The notes under the pieces were generated by a model. That model did not search any database and was not told the origin of the DNA. It saw nothing but the letters and a program-made list of their open reading frames with translations. This document shows positions 1 to 8,070 of a stretch of DNA of 64,000 nt, piece by piece. Made by a program: the position numbers and the translations under genes. The stretch spans positions 1 through 64,000 of the forward strand of contig NZ_REBQ01000067.1 of the NCBI RefSeq assembly GCF_007692655.1, in the 5' to 3' direction. The stretch comes from Halomonas sp. (lineage in GTDB: Bacteria; Pseudomonadota; Gammaproteobacteria; Pseudomonadales; Halomonadaceae). Every line of letters begins with the position of its first letter. Position 1 is the stretch's first letter.

Positions 1-492
1 GAGATCGATTGGTAACCGGGTGAGGTTCTCGGTCGTCACCAAGCTTGATGAGCCTTGAAGATTTTTTCCAAGATATTTACAGGCCAGCACCGAAAAAAGC
101 TGCCCCCCTGTCTACCGGCCAGAGCTATCTGCTCTGCACTAATTGATGTCTAGGCCTGTATGCGACAGATACTTATTTTCTGGTCTTTGAACGATTATTT
201 TTAACACATTCTCAACTACCTCCGCAGCGCGTTGCGCCATGAATCTCCATAGAAGGTGACTGAGAATGGTAGGCCTTACGAGTCTCGCTTCAGACAATGG
301 CATGTGTTTAAAGATTAGACGCATAGACGATATCAATATTTTGACGCGCCGCGAATGTGTACTTTATGAACTCAATTTCTTACTAAATATCTAGTTCTTT
401 TGAATGGCGTTGATGCACCAAACGATTTAACGAGCAATACTAGAAGTGTGCTTATTGACTAGTCATCTAAAAACAATAAATTCGAGCATATT
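1..492. other. Left-edge region without a recognisable gene
   Basis: I see no credible coding sequence here. A 65-codon minus-strand frame at 139-336 has no ribosome-binding site and no recognisable motif. The stretch from about 340 is AT-rich. A TGACTAGTCA palindrome at 456-465 lies about 30 bases before the following broken gene and could be part of its old promoter. Confidence 0.5.
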
Positions 493-998
493 ATGACCTC
501 TATTCGCCAACTGCTTAACGTCAACGAGCATGGCCATGGCACGACACCATTGTTGCTGATTCACGGCTTAGGTTGTGACCAGACGGTTTGGCGGTGTCTT
601 CTTGCCATGCTTGAAAACTACTACCACCTGATCCTCTTGGATATCGACCACTTTAAAACAGTCAATGATCACCATGGCCATGCGGTCGGTGACCACGTGC
701 TGCAGCAGCTTGCCAAATTGCTTGTATCGCAACTACGAGATCGAGACCTTGCACCCGCATCGGCGGCGAGGAGTTTGCCTTGTTAATGCCCGATACTTCA
801 ATAGATGAAGCCAGCAGCGCTCTTGAGCGATTACGCTGTGCCATTGAGGAGTATCACTGGCAGCCAGTGACCATTACCGCCAGTTTTGGAGTAACCGGCT
901 ATCTGTCTGGAGACACGGGTGAGAGCCTAATGGCGCGTGCTGATGTCGCCCTCTATACAGCCAAACACCTGGGGCGTAACCACGTCGCCAAAGGATGA
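493..998 (+). pseudogene. Chimeric remnant: RsbQ-like alpha/beta hydrolase N-terminus fused to a frameshifted GGDEF domain
   Basis: The first 40 or so codons read like the start of an RsbQ-type alpha/beta hydrolase (LLLIHGLGCDQTVW, the oxyanion-hole region). The frame then passes directly into the middle of a diguanylate cyclase domain (LLDIDHFKTVNDHHGHAVGD). The hydrolase nucleophile and the rest of its fold are missing. At about 753-756 the frame is lost: restoring it by removing two C residues or adding one base gives D-L-A-R-I-GGEEF-A, which continues in the frame ending at 998 (ASFGVTGY, ADVALYTAKHLGRN). This is therefore a deletion fusion of two neighbouring genes followed by a frameshift. 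The GGEEF half could have been active before the frameshift. A sequencing error at 754 cannot be excluded, but the hydrolase truncation would remain. Confidence 0.75.
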
Positions 999-1011
999 GT
1001 AGGAGCTTGTG

Positions 1012-4000
1012 ATGCGAGTTACAGTGGCTGAGCCGAGAGCACGCAACGATGCTGGTTTACCGTATCGTGTACGCGACGTTGCTTTAGATGTTGGCATGTT
1101 GATGGCGGCCGCTACCTTTACCCTCTTAGGCGGCACGGGGCTTTTAGGCTATCTCGCGGGCATCACCTATCCCCTGAGCAGGTTAATGGTGGCTGACGCT
1201 GCTCTGGCTGGATTTTTAGCCGGTCTCTGCCTGCTGGGCTGGTTGTTTCATCAGCGGTGGCTGGGCTACTTAGCTGCTATACCACTCGTCATGATCACTC
1301 TTTACACACTGGTGCACAATTTTTTGGCAGGCGGGCCATGGGATGGACAGTCATGGGTGTCAGGTGGCCCAAGAATCCTCTCGATGGCAGCATTAATGCT
1401 GTTGTTGGTCGCCTTATGTACTGTCCTAGGCATGAAGCGGCCTTGGCATCGTTGGGTTTGGGCATTCAGTGGGTTACTGGCATTGGGAGCAGGCGGGCTT
1501 TCCATGATGCTAATCATTAACCCGATCAGCCGCCTTGGTTGGGCAGAAAACTTTGTTTCATCCCCTATCCTAGCCACGCTTTACGCTTTAATGGGGGGTA
1601 TAGCCTTAATTGGGGCTGCATGGCGCGGCAGTCGCCGCTTACTTCCCTTAGGATGGCTGACTCAGTTCGCGGTGGTGGCCGGTGTGTTGGTTAGTTGTTT
1701 GGCATGGTACACCCTTAACTGGAGCGCCCAGAGCGACATACAGCGCCAGGCTGAAATATTGATGGATAATGCAGCACTCAACGCTCGACATACTATGCAA
1801 TCAGAGCTGGAGGTGATTCAGCGTCTAGCTTGGCGACAAGGGCTTGGTAACGGTGTGGAAGGGTGGGAGCACGATGTTCAGGCCTACTTCCAACATGCCC
1901 CGTATTTAAAAACGCTGGCCTTACTGGGACCTGATGGTGAATTTGAGGATATTCGTGCTTCATCTGAGCAATACCGACTTCGCTTAGTTCAAGAAGTGAA
2001 CGCGTTGCGTCTTCAAGAGACATTGCCACGTGACTGGTCGGGAACAGCTTCTTTTACGGTGCCTAACCGCCCTAGTCATCTGCTGTTAGTGACCCCTTTG
2101 GGTAATCTTGATGCAGGACAACTAATAGCCGAGGTAGATTTGGCGGAACTGCTAGGGCAGCAGCTTAAAGTTCAGTTGAACCAGTTCAGGCTCACTGCTG
2201 GCGGGGATAGCTCTTTCCTTATCTTGGAGCAACCGGGAAGAGCTATTTATGACAGCTTCTTGCGCCCACTGCCGCATTTGGGTCGACGACACGTAGGTCT
2301 TCCTGGCGGATCTGGTCTGACACTCGATGTTCACATGAACTCCGTTTCGGGCATGCTTCATGCTGGCATCATGCCCGCCGGTTTCGCGATTGCAGGCCTG
2401 ACGCTTAGCTACCTGTTAGCCCTTAGTTTGGCCTTGGTTAGGCTGTTGCTGTTGCGTTCACATGAGGTTTTAGCCGCTCGACAGCATCTTGAGGCGCAAT
2501 ATGATCTCGAACAGCGATTCCGGTCTCTTTATCTTTATAATCCTGATGGCGTTTTCTCTATCGACCGAGAAGGCCGTGTTGTCACTGCTAATGAAGCCTG
2601 CAGTCATATCACCGGTCGTTCTAACGACGAGGTATTGGGCAATCACTTTTCCACGCTATTACAGCCGCAGGATATTGGACGTATGCAAGCGCTCCATGCT
2701 TCGACGCTGATCGGTCACCCTGACCAAGTGGAATTACAGATAGCACACACCGACGGTCATATGAAAATTTTAGACCTGACCACGATGCCTATCATTGTAG
2801 GCGGTGTGACGAAAGGGGTGTTTTGCATCGCAAAAGACATTACTCAGCAAAGCGAACAGGAAGCCCAGTTAGCTTATCTGGCAAGGCATGACTTGCTCAC
2901 CACGTTGCCCAACCACGCTACCTTTGATGAGCGTTTGAATAAGGAATTTGAGCAGGCAAAGCGCATGGGCAGTCTTCTGATCGTCATGCATCTCAACCTG
3001 GACGGTTTCAAAACAATCAATGATGGACTGGGATATCATATTGGCAATCAACTTTTGGTGTTGGTGGCAGGCCGACTGCTTGAGGTAGTAGGTCAGGATA
3101 ATACCCTGGCTCGCCTCACTGGCGATGAGTTCGCCTTACTCTTCATCAGCCTTGATGACCGTCAGGCGGGACTCGATATGGCTCAGCGCTTGCTGGACAC
3201 GCTATCAGCTCCTTTCCAAATTGAGGGAACACCTGTTCAAATCAGTGCCAGTATTGGCATAGCCTGTAACTGTGCGTCGGCGAAACATGCCTATAAGCTA
3301 ATGCAGCGCGCAGGCCTTGCCATGAGTGATGCCAAGCAACAAGGGCGCAATACGTGGCAATGGTATCAAGGCGAAGAGCAACAGATTACTAAAGCGTCGG
3401 TGCTACTACGGCACGATTTGCATACTGCGCTTCAGGAAGAGCAGTTTGAACTTCACTACCAGCCTATCGTAGAAGCAATGAGCGGTCGCATTCATAGCTT
3501 TGAGGCCTTGATTCGCTGGCAACATCCTGAAAAGGGCATGATTTCTCCTGACGTGTTTATCCCCCTCGCCGAGCAGACAGGACAGATCATTTCGTTGGGG
3601 CGCTGGATTATGTATCGCGTCTGCCAAGATGCCGCAATCATGCATGCTACAAGCCACCGTGCGCTCCCGGTAGCTGTCAATATATCGTCGCTACAGTTTC
3701 GTCGGGCAGGATTCCTTGAAGATGTTCAGCACGCGCTGACCGCATCTGGCCTTCCTGCCAAATTCTTGGAGCTGGAGGTGACTGAGAGTGTATTGCTGGA
3801 TGGTGCCGAGCAGGCCATCGAACTGGTCAACAAGCTCAAGGCAATGGGCATTAACGTCGCACTTGATGACTTTGGCACTGGTTTTTCTAGCTTGAGCTAT
3901 CTGCGTGACCTACCTATTAACAAAGTAAAATTGGATCGTGCCTTCATAAAGGACATAACGACCGATCTTCGCAATGCAGCTATTGTGCAGGGAATTATTA

Positions 4001-4182
4001 CCATGTCGCACCAACTAGACCTTGTGGTGGTTGCTGAGGGGATAGAAGAGCGCGATCAACAGCAGGATCTGGTACGCCGTCACTGCGATTTCCTGCAGGG
4101 ATTCCTTTTTGCGAAACCCATGCCTCTCTCTACAGTCATGGAACTGCCTGATCACCTACTTCCGACCCTTGAGCTGGATTAA
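1012..4182 (+). CDS. Membrane-bound sensor with PAS, degenerate GGDEF and EAL domains (cyclic-di-GMP phosphodiesterase)
   Basis: A 1056-residue c-di-GMP signalling protein. Residues about 25-240 hold seven or so hydrophobic helices. A probable extracytoplasmic sensor segment (about 245-460) follows, then one more membrane helix, a PAS domain (about 500-615), GGDEF (about 640-800) and EAL (about 815-1050). The GGDEF signature at 703-707 is TGDEF, so cyclase activity is doubtful. The EAL domain keeps the expected motifs: EAL at 831-833, ELEVTES, DDFGTGFSSL, KLDRAFI and AEGIEE, so it probably hydrolyses c-di-GMP, perhaps with the GGDEF half as a GTP sensor. ATG 1012 is preferred to GTG 1009 because AGGAG at 1001-1005 is better spaced. 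The gene lies 13 bases after the broken GGDEF remnant. Confidence 0.88.
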   Translation: MRVTVAEPRARNDAGLPYRVRDVALDVGMLMAAATFTLLGGTGLLGYLAGITYPLSRLMVADAALAGFLAGLCLLGWLFHQRWLGYLAAIPLVMITLYTLVHNFLAGGPWDGQSWVSGGPRILSMAALMLLLVALCTVLGMKRPWHRWVWAFSGLLALGAGGLSMMLIINPISRLGWAENFVSSPILATLYALMGGIALIGAAWRGSRRLLPLGWLTQFAVVAGVLVSCLAWYTLNWSAQSDIQRQAEILMDNAALNARHTMQSELEVIQRLAWRQGLGNGVEGWEHDVQAYFQHAPYLKTLALLGPDGEFEDIRASSEQYRLRLVQEVNALRLQETLPRDWSGTASFTVPNRPSHLLLVTPLGNLDAGQLIAEVDLAELLGQQLKVQLNQFRLTAGGDSSFLILEQPGRAIYDSFLRPLPHLGRRHVGLPGGSGLTLDVHMNSVSGMLHAGIMPAGFAIAGLTLSYLLALSLALVRLLLLRSHEVLAARQHLEAQYDLEQRFRSLYLYNPDGVFSIDREGRVVTANEACSHITGRSNDEVLGNHFSTLLQPQDIGRMQALHASTLIGHPDQVELQIAHTDGHMKILDLTTMPIIVGGVTKGVFCIAKDITQQSEQEAQLAYLARHDLLTTLPNHATFDERLNKEFEQAKRMGSLLIVMHLNLDGFKTINDGLGYHIGNQLLVLVAGRLLEVVGQDNTLARLTGDEFALLFISLDDRQAGLDMAQRLLDTLSAPFQIEGTPVQISASIGIACNCASAKHAYKLMQRAGLAMSDAKQQGRNTWQWYQGEEQQITKASVLLRHDLHTALQEEQFELHYQPIVEAMSGRIHSFEALIRWQHPEKGMISPDVFIPLAEQTGQIISLGRWIMYRVCQDAAIMHATSHRALPVAVNISSLQFRRAGFLEDVQHALTASGLPAKFLELEVTESVLLDGAEQAIELVNKLKAMGINVALDDFGTGFSSLSYLRDLPINKVKLDRAFIKDITTDLRNAAIVQGIITMSHQLDLVVVAEGIEERDQQQDLVRRHCDFLQGFLFAKPMPLSTVMELPDHLLPTLELD

Positions 4183-4399
4183 GGAAACAGGTACAGCGAC
4201 CTACCACCATACACGGACGTTTTAATAGCTAGTCAAAATTACTGAAGTAAGTTAGGTTGCCAGTTGGAAGGGGCCAGCGGAGGTCATATAAAAGGGCGGT
4301 TTTTGTAAGCAAAGCAGACCATCAACCATGCTCAGTAAATTTATAAGGATGTTTTCGGGGTTAATCACAAAGACAAGTTGTTCTGCAGGGAGCGTGGGA

Positions 4400-4705
4400 A
4401 TGAAGAAAAATTTAATACTAGGCTTATGCTTTGTTTTTTTGCCTACTTTGGTTTTCGGCCAGACAATTGACGAGTGCAGAGATCGCCAGAAATTAACCGA
4501 AATGGCGATTGAGGTCAGGGATCGCGTAGACGAAGGGGAATCGAAGGAAAGCTTGCTGAATTGGGCCGACAATATTGAAGCCCCAGGGTTACAGGCAGCA
4601 GGGTATAAAGCTGTTGAAGCCTATACCTTTAGTCCGCCATCCAAAAACATTCCTATGGTAGTAACGGTTATGAGTTATTTGTGTAATAAAACTTACAGAC
4701 CATGA
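4400..4705 (+). CDS. Small secreted protein of unknown function
   Basis: A 101-residue protein starting with a clear signal peptide (MKKNLILGLCFVFLPTLVFG, cleavage before QTIDEC). ATG 4400 is chosen over an upstream ATG at 4328 because it places the signal peptide at the N-terminus and has AGGGAG about ten bases upstream. The mature protein is about 80 residues, with one Cys near its start and one near its end (YLCNKTY) that could form a disulfide. The rest is mixed charged and helical. I do not recognise a family. It stands alone between a c-di-GMP protein and fetAB. Confidence 0.6.
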   Translation: MKKNLILGLCFVFLPTLVFGQTIDECRDRQKLTEMAIEVRDRVDEGESKESLLNWADNIEAPGLQAAGYKAVEAYTFSPPSKNIPMVVTVMSYLCNKTYRP

Positions 4706-5029
4706 TCTGAAATAACGTAGTGAGCCAGAGGCCAGCACCACGAACATCAGCCCATTTAGAGAAGGCGTGTCCTAACAAGCTCGATGACGGCAAACGGTAT
4801 TGCAATACATTCATTGACCCTGATCTGCGGCGCATTACTGCCTCCCTCCCATGGTTATGATTCAGCTTTCACCAGACCAAGCGATCAGAAGGTTCCTTGT
4901 AGTGTGAATGCTGGCTTGGTAAAGCGAAAACCGATATCGACTTCGTTTTGGGCTATATAGGCGTCAAGATAAAGAGTCATTATGGTCTGCTTGCCGACTT
5001 GTTACTGATGAAGGACTGCACCCCAATAT
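4706..5029. other. Intergenic region, nothing recognised
   Basis: About 320 bases between the small secreted protein and fetA. I found no open frame with a ribosome-binding site, no RNA gene and no convincing terminator. The fetA promoter presumably lies here. Confidence 0.4.
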
Positions 5030-5629
5030 ATGCTCTCGTTCAAGGACCTGACCACTTCCCACTTGGCACCGCAGACCCGACAGCTGGATAATGGTCGAAT
5101 CGTCTGCTTGTCTGGCGCGTCAGGCTCCGGCAAGAGTTTGCTGCTACGTGCACTTGCTGACTTGGATGCACATGGGGGCGACGTCTATTATGACGACATT
5201 GCGCAATCCGCCACGCCGGCTCACCTCTGGCGACAGTGGGTACGGCTGGTGCCAGCTGAAAGCCAGTGGTGGGCCGACAATGTCAATGATCATTTTGCTC
5301 AACCGCCTGCCCCTGCTGATCTGAAGGCATTGTTGTTACCGGAGACAGCACTGGACTGGACAGTCAGCCGCTTGTCGTCAGGGGAGAAGCAGCGTCTGGC
5401 ACTTTTGCGCGCCATCAACACCGCACCTAAAGCCTTGCTACTGGATGAGCCCACAGCCAACCTTGATCAGAAAGCCCGGCGTGCAGCCGAAGAGTGGTTG
5501 TTGGAAAAAATTCGGGCTAATGGCTGGCCAACACTCTGGGTGGCGCACGACGAGGATCAGATTCTGCGTGTCGCTGATCAGTTCTGGCACCTGGAGAATG
5601 GCAGTCTGATTTGTAGGGAGCACGCCTGA
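5030..5629 (+). CDS. fetA: ABC transporter ATP-binding protein, FetA/YbbL family
   Basis: A 199-residue ATPase with Walker A (GASGSGKSLL), signature (LSSGEKQRLALLRA), Walker B (ALLLDEPTANLD) and the switch His (WVAHDEDQ). The short length and the partner downstream match E. coli FetA (YbbL), the ATPase of a two-gene exporter linked to iron homeostasis and oxidative stress resistance. The start is ATG 5030. Its ribosome-binding site is weak (AAGGA about 15 bases upstream). The stop is one base before fetB, so the two genes form an operon. Confidence 0.85.
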   Translation: MLSFKDLTTSHLAPQTRQLDNGRIVCLSGASGSGKSLLLRALADLDAHGGDVYYDDIAQSATPAHLWRQWVRLVPAESQWWADNVNDHFAQPPAPADLKALLLPETALDWTVSRLSSGEKQRLALLRAINTAPKALLLDEPTANLDQKARRAAEEWLLEKIRANGWPTLWVAHDEDQILRVADQFWHLENGSLICREHA

Positions 5630-5630
5630 G

Positions 5631-6440
5631 ATGGAACTGATTGAGATTTCCTACTTCGAACTAATGCTGGCGGGTCTACTGGTCATCTTGCTGGCAGCAG
5701 TTTCCTGGTGGGCAAGGCTGGGGATCGGTCATCGGTTTCTTATTGCCGCCGTCCGCACGGTTATCCAGTTGTCGCTTATCGCCCTGGTTCTGGAGGCCAT
5801 TTTTGACGCAGAAGGCTTTCTTTGGATCGCCTTGATGGCAACCGTCATGCTGTTGGTGGCCGGTAGGGAAGTGGCTAATCGACAGAACCGGCGCTTTGCC
5901 CGTGGACAGTCGTTCGCCATTGGCACTTTCTCTATGTTTCTGTCTGGCTTCAGCGTGACCCTGTTTTCACTGCTCGTCATCATCGGCCCAGATCCCTGGT
6001 ACTCGCCCCAGTATGCCATTCCGTTGTTGGGCATGATGTTGGGCAATACCATGAACGGTGTCGCTGTCAGCCTGGACCGACTGACGCAATCTGCTTGGGA
6101 GCAACGCGCAGTCATCGAAACCCGCCTAATGCTGGGCCACACCTGGCAGGACGCCATCGGATACCTGAGGCGCGAGGCTATGCGCAGCGGTATGATCCCG
6201 ACAATAAATGCCATGGCCACGGCCGGCATTGTCAGCCTGCCAGGTATGATGACTGGCCAGATACTTGCAGGCACTGCACCGGCTCTGGCTGTGCGTTATC
6301 AGATCCTGATTATGCTGACTATCGCCGTGGGTACCGGATTCGGAACCATGGCGGGTGTTTTAATTGCCAGCCGACGACTGTTTGACGGACGGCAACGCCT
6401 ACGCCTGGACCGTTTACAGGCGCCTGGGAAAGGCTGGTAG
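5631..6440 (+). CDS. fetB: ABC transporter permease, FetB/UPF0014 family
   Basis: A 269-residue inner-membrane protein with about seven hydrophobic helices. It carries the family stretch PLLGMMLGNTMNGVAVSLDRL and a C-terminal LPGMMTGQILAGTAP segment typical of UPF0014 (YbbM/FetB). The start ATG follows the fetA stop by one base, with GGGAG inside the fetA end as ribosome-binding site. Together with FetA it should form a small exporter, reported in E. coli to affect iron handling. The actual substrate cannot be read from sequence. Confidence 0.85.
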   Translation: MELIEISYFELMLAGLLVILLAAVSWWARLGIGHRFLIAAVRTVIQLSLIALVLEAIFDAEGFLWIALMATVMLLVAGREVANRQNRRFARGQSFAIGTFSMFLSGFSVTLFSLLVIIGPDPWYSPQYAIPLLGMMLGNTMNGVAVSLDRLTQSAWEQRAVIETRLMLGHTWQDAIGYLRREAMRSGMIPTINAMATAGIVSLPGMMTGQILAGTAPALAVRYQILIMLTIAVGTGFGTMAGVLIASRRLFDGRQRLRLDRLQAPGKGW

Positions 6441-6676
6441 CACGTGACTGTTTGAAATGCCTTAATTTAGCCGACCTGAAAGTGTGTAGTCTGATTAAGA
6501 TGCATCCGGACCCTCTACAATTTCCTCTTTAATCTGCTTAAGGATGTGAGAAGGGGATATTCCCGCTTACTGGTTTAGTCAGCCCCAATCAAATGAAGAA
6601 CGAACGCCTTACCTCATTCATGATCGCTCATGGAATTATGGTTAAGTCTCTCTGTGCGATATTCAGAGGTCCTTAT

Positions 6677-7399
6677 TCACAAGTCCTTGATCAGGTTAGG
6701 CTCAGCATTGTCCAGGTGTAGGTAGCGTACTTTGAAATCGGCATATTTCTTGAGTCCCGGCCAATCCGTCACTTCTACTCTTCGGCCTTCAAAAGTGATC
6801 AAACCCTCCGCTCGCAACCGCATCATGACACGGTTGGTATGGACGACCGTGATGCCCATGGCTTCGCTTAACTGGGCTTGTGTGAGCGGCAAGTAAAAGT
6901 GATGATCCTCCGTGAGCCCAGCTGCTCTTACGCGGATAAGTAGTTCACAAATCAGGTGTGCGAGACGCTGATGAGAGGGGCGTGACCCCACGTTGAGCAG
7001 CCATTCCTGAAGGATAGAGAACTCATTGAACGCCAGCCAGTTAAAGGAGCGAGCCAGGCGGTGATTTTCTCGGGAGATTTCTTCAATTCTCTCGTGCGGA
7101 ATATAAGCAATCACAGAGGGGGCGACAGTACCGATGGAGTATTCGATACAGTGAGCAAGATTGGTATGAAGGTTGCAAAAATCGCCGGGGATGTGGAAGT
7201 TAAGCGTCTGCACTTTTCCGTGCATGTTCAACCTATAACGACTAACCCAACCTTTAACCACAAGGTACACATGCCGGGATTTGTCTCCTTCCTGAATCAC
7301 GTCCTCGTCTTTGCCAAAGGATCTTTCGTTGCTCACAGCATTTTCGAGTAATTTAATATCTTCTGCCGTATGAGCTTGAAAATTGTTCAACTTTGACAT
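6677..7399 (-). CDS. Crp/Fnr-family transcriptional regulator
   Basis: A 240-residue regulator with an N-terminal cyclic-nucleotide-binding-type beta roll (EGDKSRHVYLVVKGWVSRYR, FHIPGDFC) and a C-terminal winged helix (LPLTQAQLSEAMGITVVHTN then RLRAEGLI). It lacks the N-terminal cysteine cluster of FNR, so it is not an oxygen-sensing Fe-S protein of that kind. The ligand is unknown. The frame is open for another 59 codons upstream to 7576. I chose ATG 7399 because it gives the usual family length. ATG 7489 is an alternative, and neither has a strong ribosome-binding site. It faces away from fetAB and has no obvious operon partner. Confidence 0.8.
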   Translation of the reverse strand: MSKLNNFQAHTAEDIKLLENAVSNERSFGKDEDVIQEGDKSRHVYLVVKGWVSRYRLNMHGKVQTLNFHIPGDFCNLHTNLAHCIEYSIGTVAPSVIAYIPHERIEEISRENHRLARSFNWLAFNEFSILQEWLLNVGSRPSHQRLAHLICELLIRVRAAGLTEDHHFYLPLTQAQLSEAMGITVVHTNRVMMRLRAEGLITFEGRRVEVTDWPGLKKYADFKVRYLHLDNAEPNLIKDL

Positions 7400-7621
7400 G
7401 AGAGGTTTAATATAGTTTTTTATATTAAAGCCTGCTTGATTAGTGCCAATGCCATCCAAAATATACCCTAACCAATCAGTGTAGCTCATCAAAATATTTT
7501 CACTTATCCTCTCTGCCACAACATCAATCCCAACAGCTCTAAATGGGAAATGGTAAAGAGATCCAGTCGCCACCAATGTCTCTCGTCTTCGTTATAGTTG
7601 CACCGAGAACGCTTAGATCAG

Positions 7622-7657
7622 CAAAAGAAAAGCCCAGCCGATGGGGGCCGGGCCTTT
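7622..7657 (-). terminator. Intrinsic terminator of the Csr/Rsm-like RNA
   Basis: Minus-strand hairpin GGCCCGGCC / GGCTGGGC with a CCCAT loop, one mismatch and one bulge, followed by TTTTCTTTT. It may also stop transcription coming from selC. Confidence 0.7.
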
Positions 7658-7795
7658 CCTGTCACCGCTTCCTTGCGGGCACCTATGAGCGTCCTGCTCA
7701 AACCTTCCTGGTGGCATCAAGCTTTCCTTGCTCGGAACATCCTTGCGAGAGCATCCGCTGCTCATGAACATGATGGCATGGTGTCGAGTCGTCTC
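7622..7795 (-). ncRNA. Probable CsrB/RsmZ-type small RNA that titrates CsrA/RsmA
   Basis: On the minus strand this stretch holds at least six short hairpins that present GGA in the loop, the binding signature of CsrA/RsmA. The hairpins are GAGC-AGCGGAT-GCTC (7749-7763), TCG-CAAGGATGTTC-CGA (7732-7748), AGC-AAGGAAA-GCT (7720-7732), ACC-AGGAA-GGT (7702-7712), GAGC-AGGAC-GCTC (7687-7699) and CCGC-AAGGAA-GCGG (7665-7678). A seventh, unpaired ACAGGAAAGG precedes the terminator. There is no open frame. An intrinsic terminator ends it and a GacA-like box lies about 85 bases upstream of the assumed 5' end. The 3' end is well supported. The 5' end near 7795 is a guess. Known RNAs of this class sequester CsrA under control of the GacS/GacA (BarA/UvrY) system. 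Confidence 0.75.
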
Positions 7796-7871
7796 TTATG
7801 ATCTAGGTTAATGCCCACCGCTTTTTGGTCATGGGATTAATCTAAAATGTTGAACCGGCGAACGCGATTTT

Positions 7872-7889
7872 AGTAGGCAGTCGCTTATA
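7872..7889 (-). promoter_or_regulatory. GacA/UvrY-type upstream activating box
   Basis: The minus strand reads TATAAG-CGACTG-CCTACT. Against the Pseudomonas GacA consensus TGTAAG-N2-AT-N2-CTTACA it matches 10 of the 14 defined positions. It lies about 85 bases upstream of the putative Csr/Rsm RNA start and downstream of selC, where such a box is expected for rsm/csr RNA genes. Confidence 0.5.
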
Positions 7890-7959
7890 GTTAGGGCATC
7901 ACGCCGGTGCTTGTCAGCGAGTCTGCGTTAGGTAGGGTTGGGCGAAGAGCCCAAAAGAG

Positions 7960-8055
7960 TGGCGGAAGAGCGTGGGAGTCGAACCCACCAGGGACTGCTG
8001 GCAGCCCCTGCCAGATTTGAAGTCTGGCCGCCCCACCGGGGGTCGATTCTCTTCC
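7960..8055 (-). tRNA. selC: tRNA-Sec, anticodon TCA
   Basis: The minus strand folds as a selenocysteine tRNA. The acceptor stem is GGAAGAG/CTCTTCC with discriminator G and encoded CCA (7960-7962). The anticodon stem is CCAGA/TCTGG around loop CTTCAAA, with anticodon TCA at 8018-8020. A long variable arm (GGGGCTG-CCAG-CAGTCCC) and the T arm with GTTCGA complete it. The length of 93 nt plus CCA fits the oversized selC class. It begins 15 bases after the selB stop, so it is probably co-transcribed with selAB. It decodes UGA in fdoG. Confidence 0.97.
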
Positions 8056-8070
8056 ATGAGCGTGCGTCGC

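Noticed and set aside
139-336. 65-codon minus-strand open frame near the left edge
   Set aside because: No ribosome-binding site, no motif, and AT-rich irregular codon use; probably chance.
6594-6722. 42-codon plus-strand frame starting MKNERLTSF
   Set aside because: No ribosome-binding site and it runs into the 3' end of the Crp/Fnr gene on the other strand.
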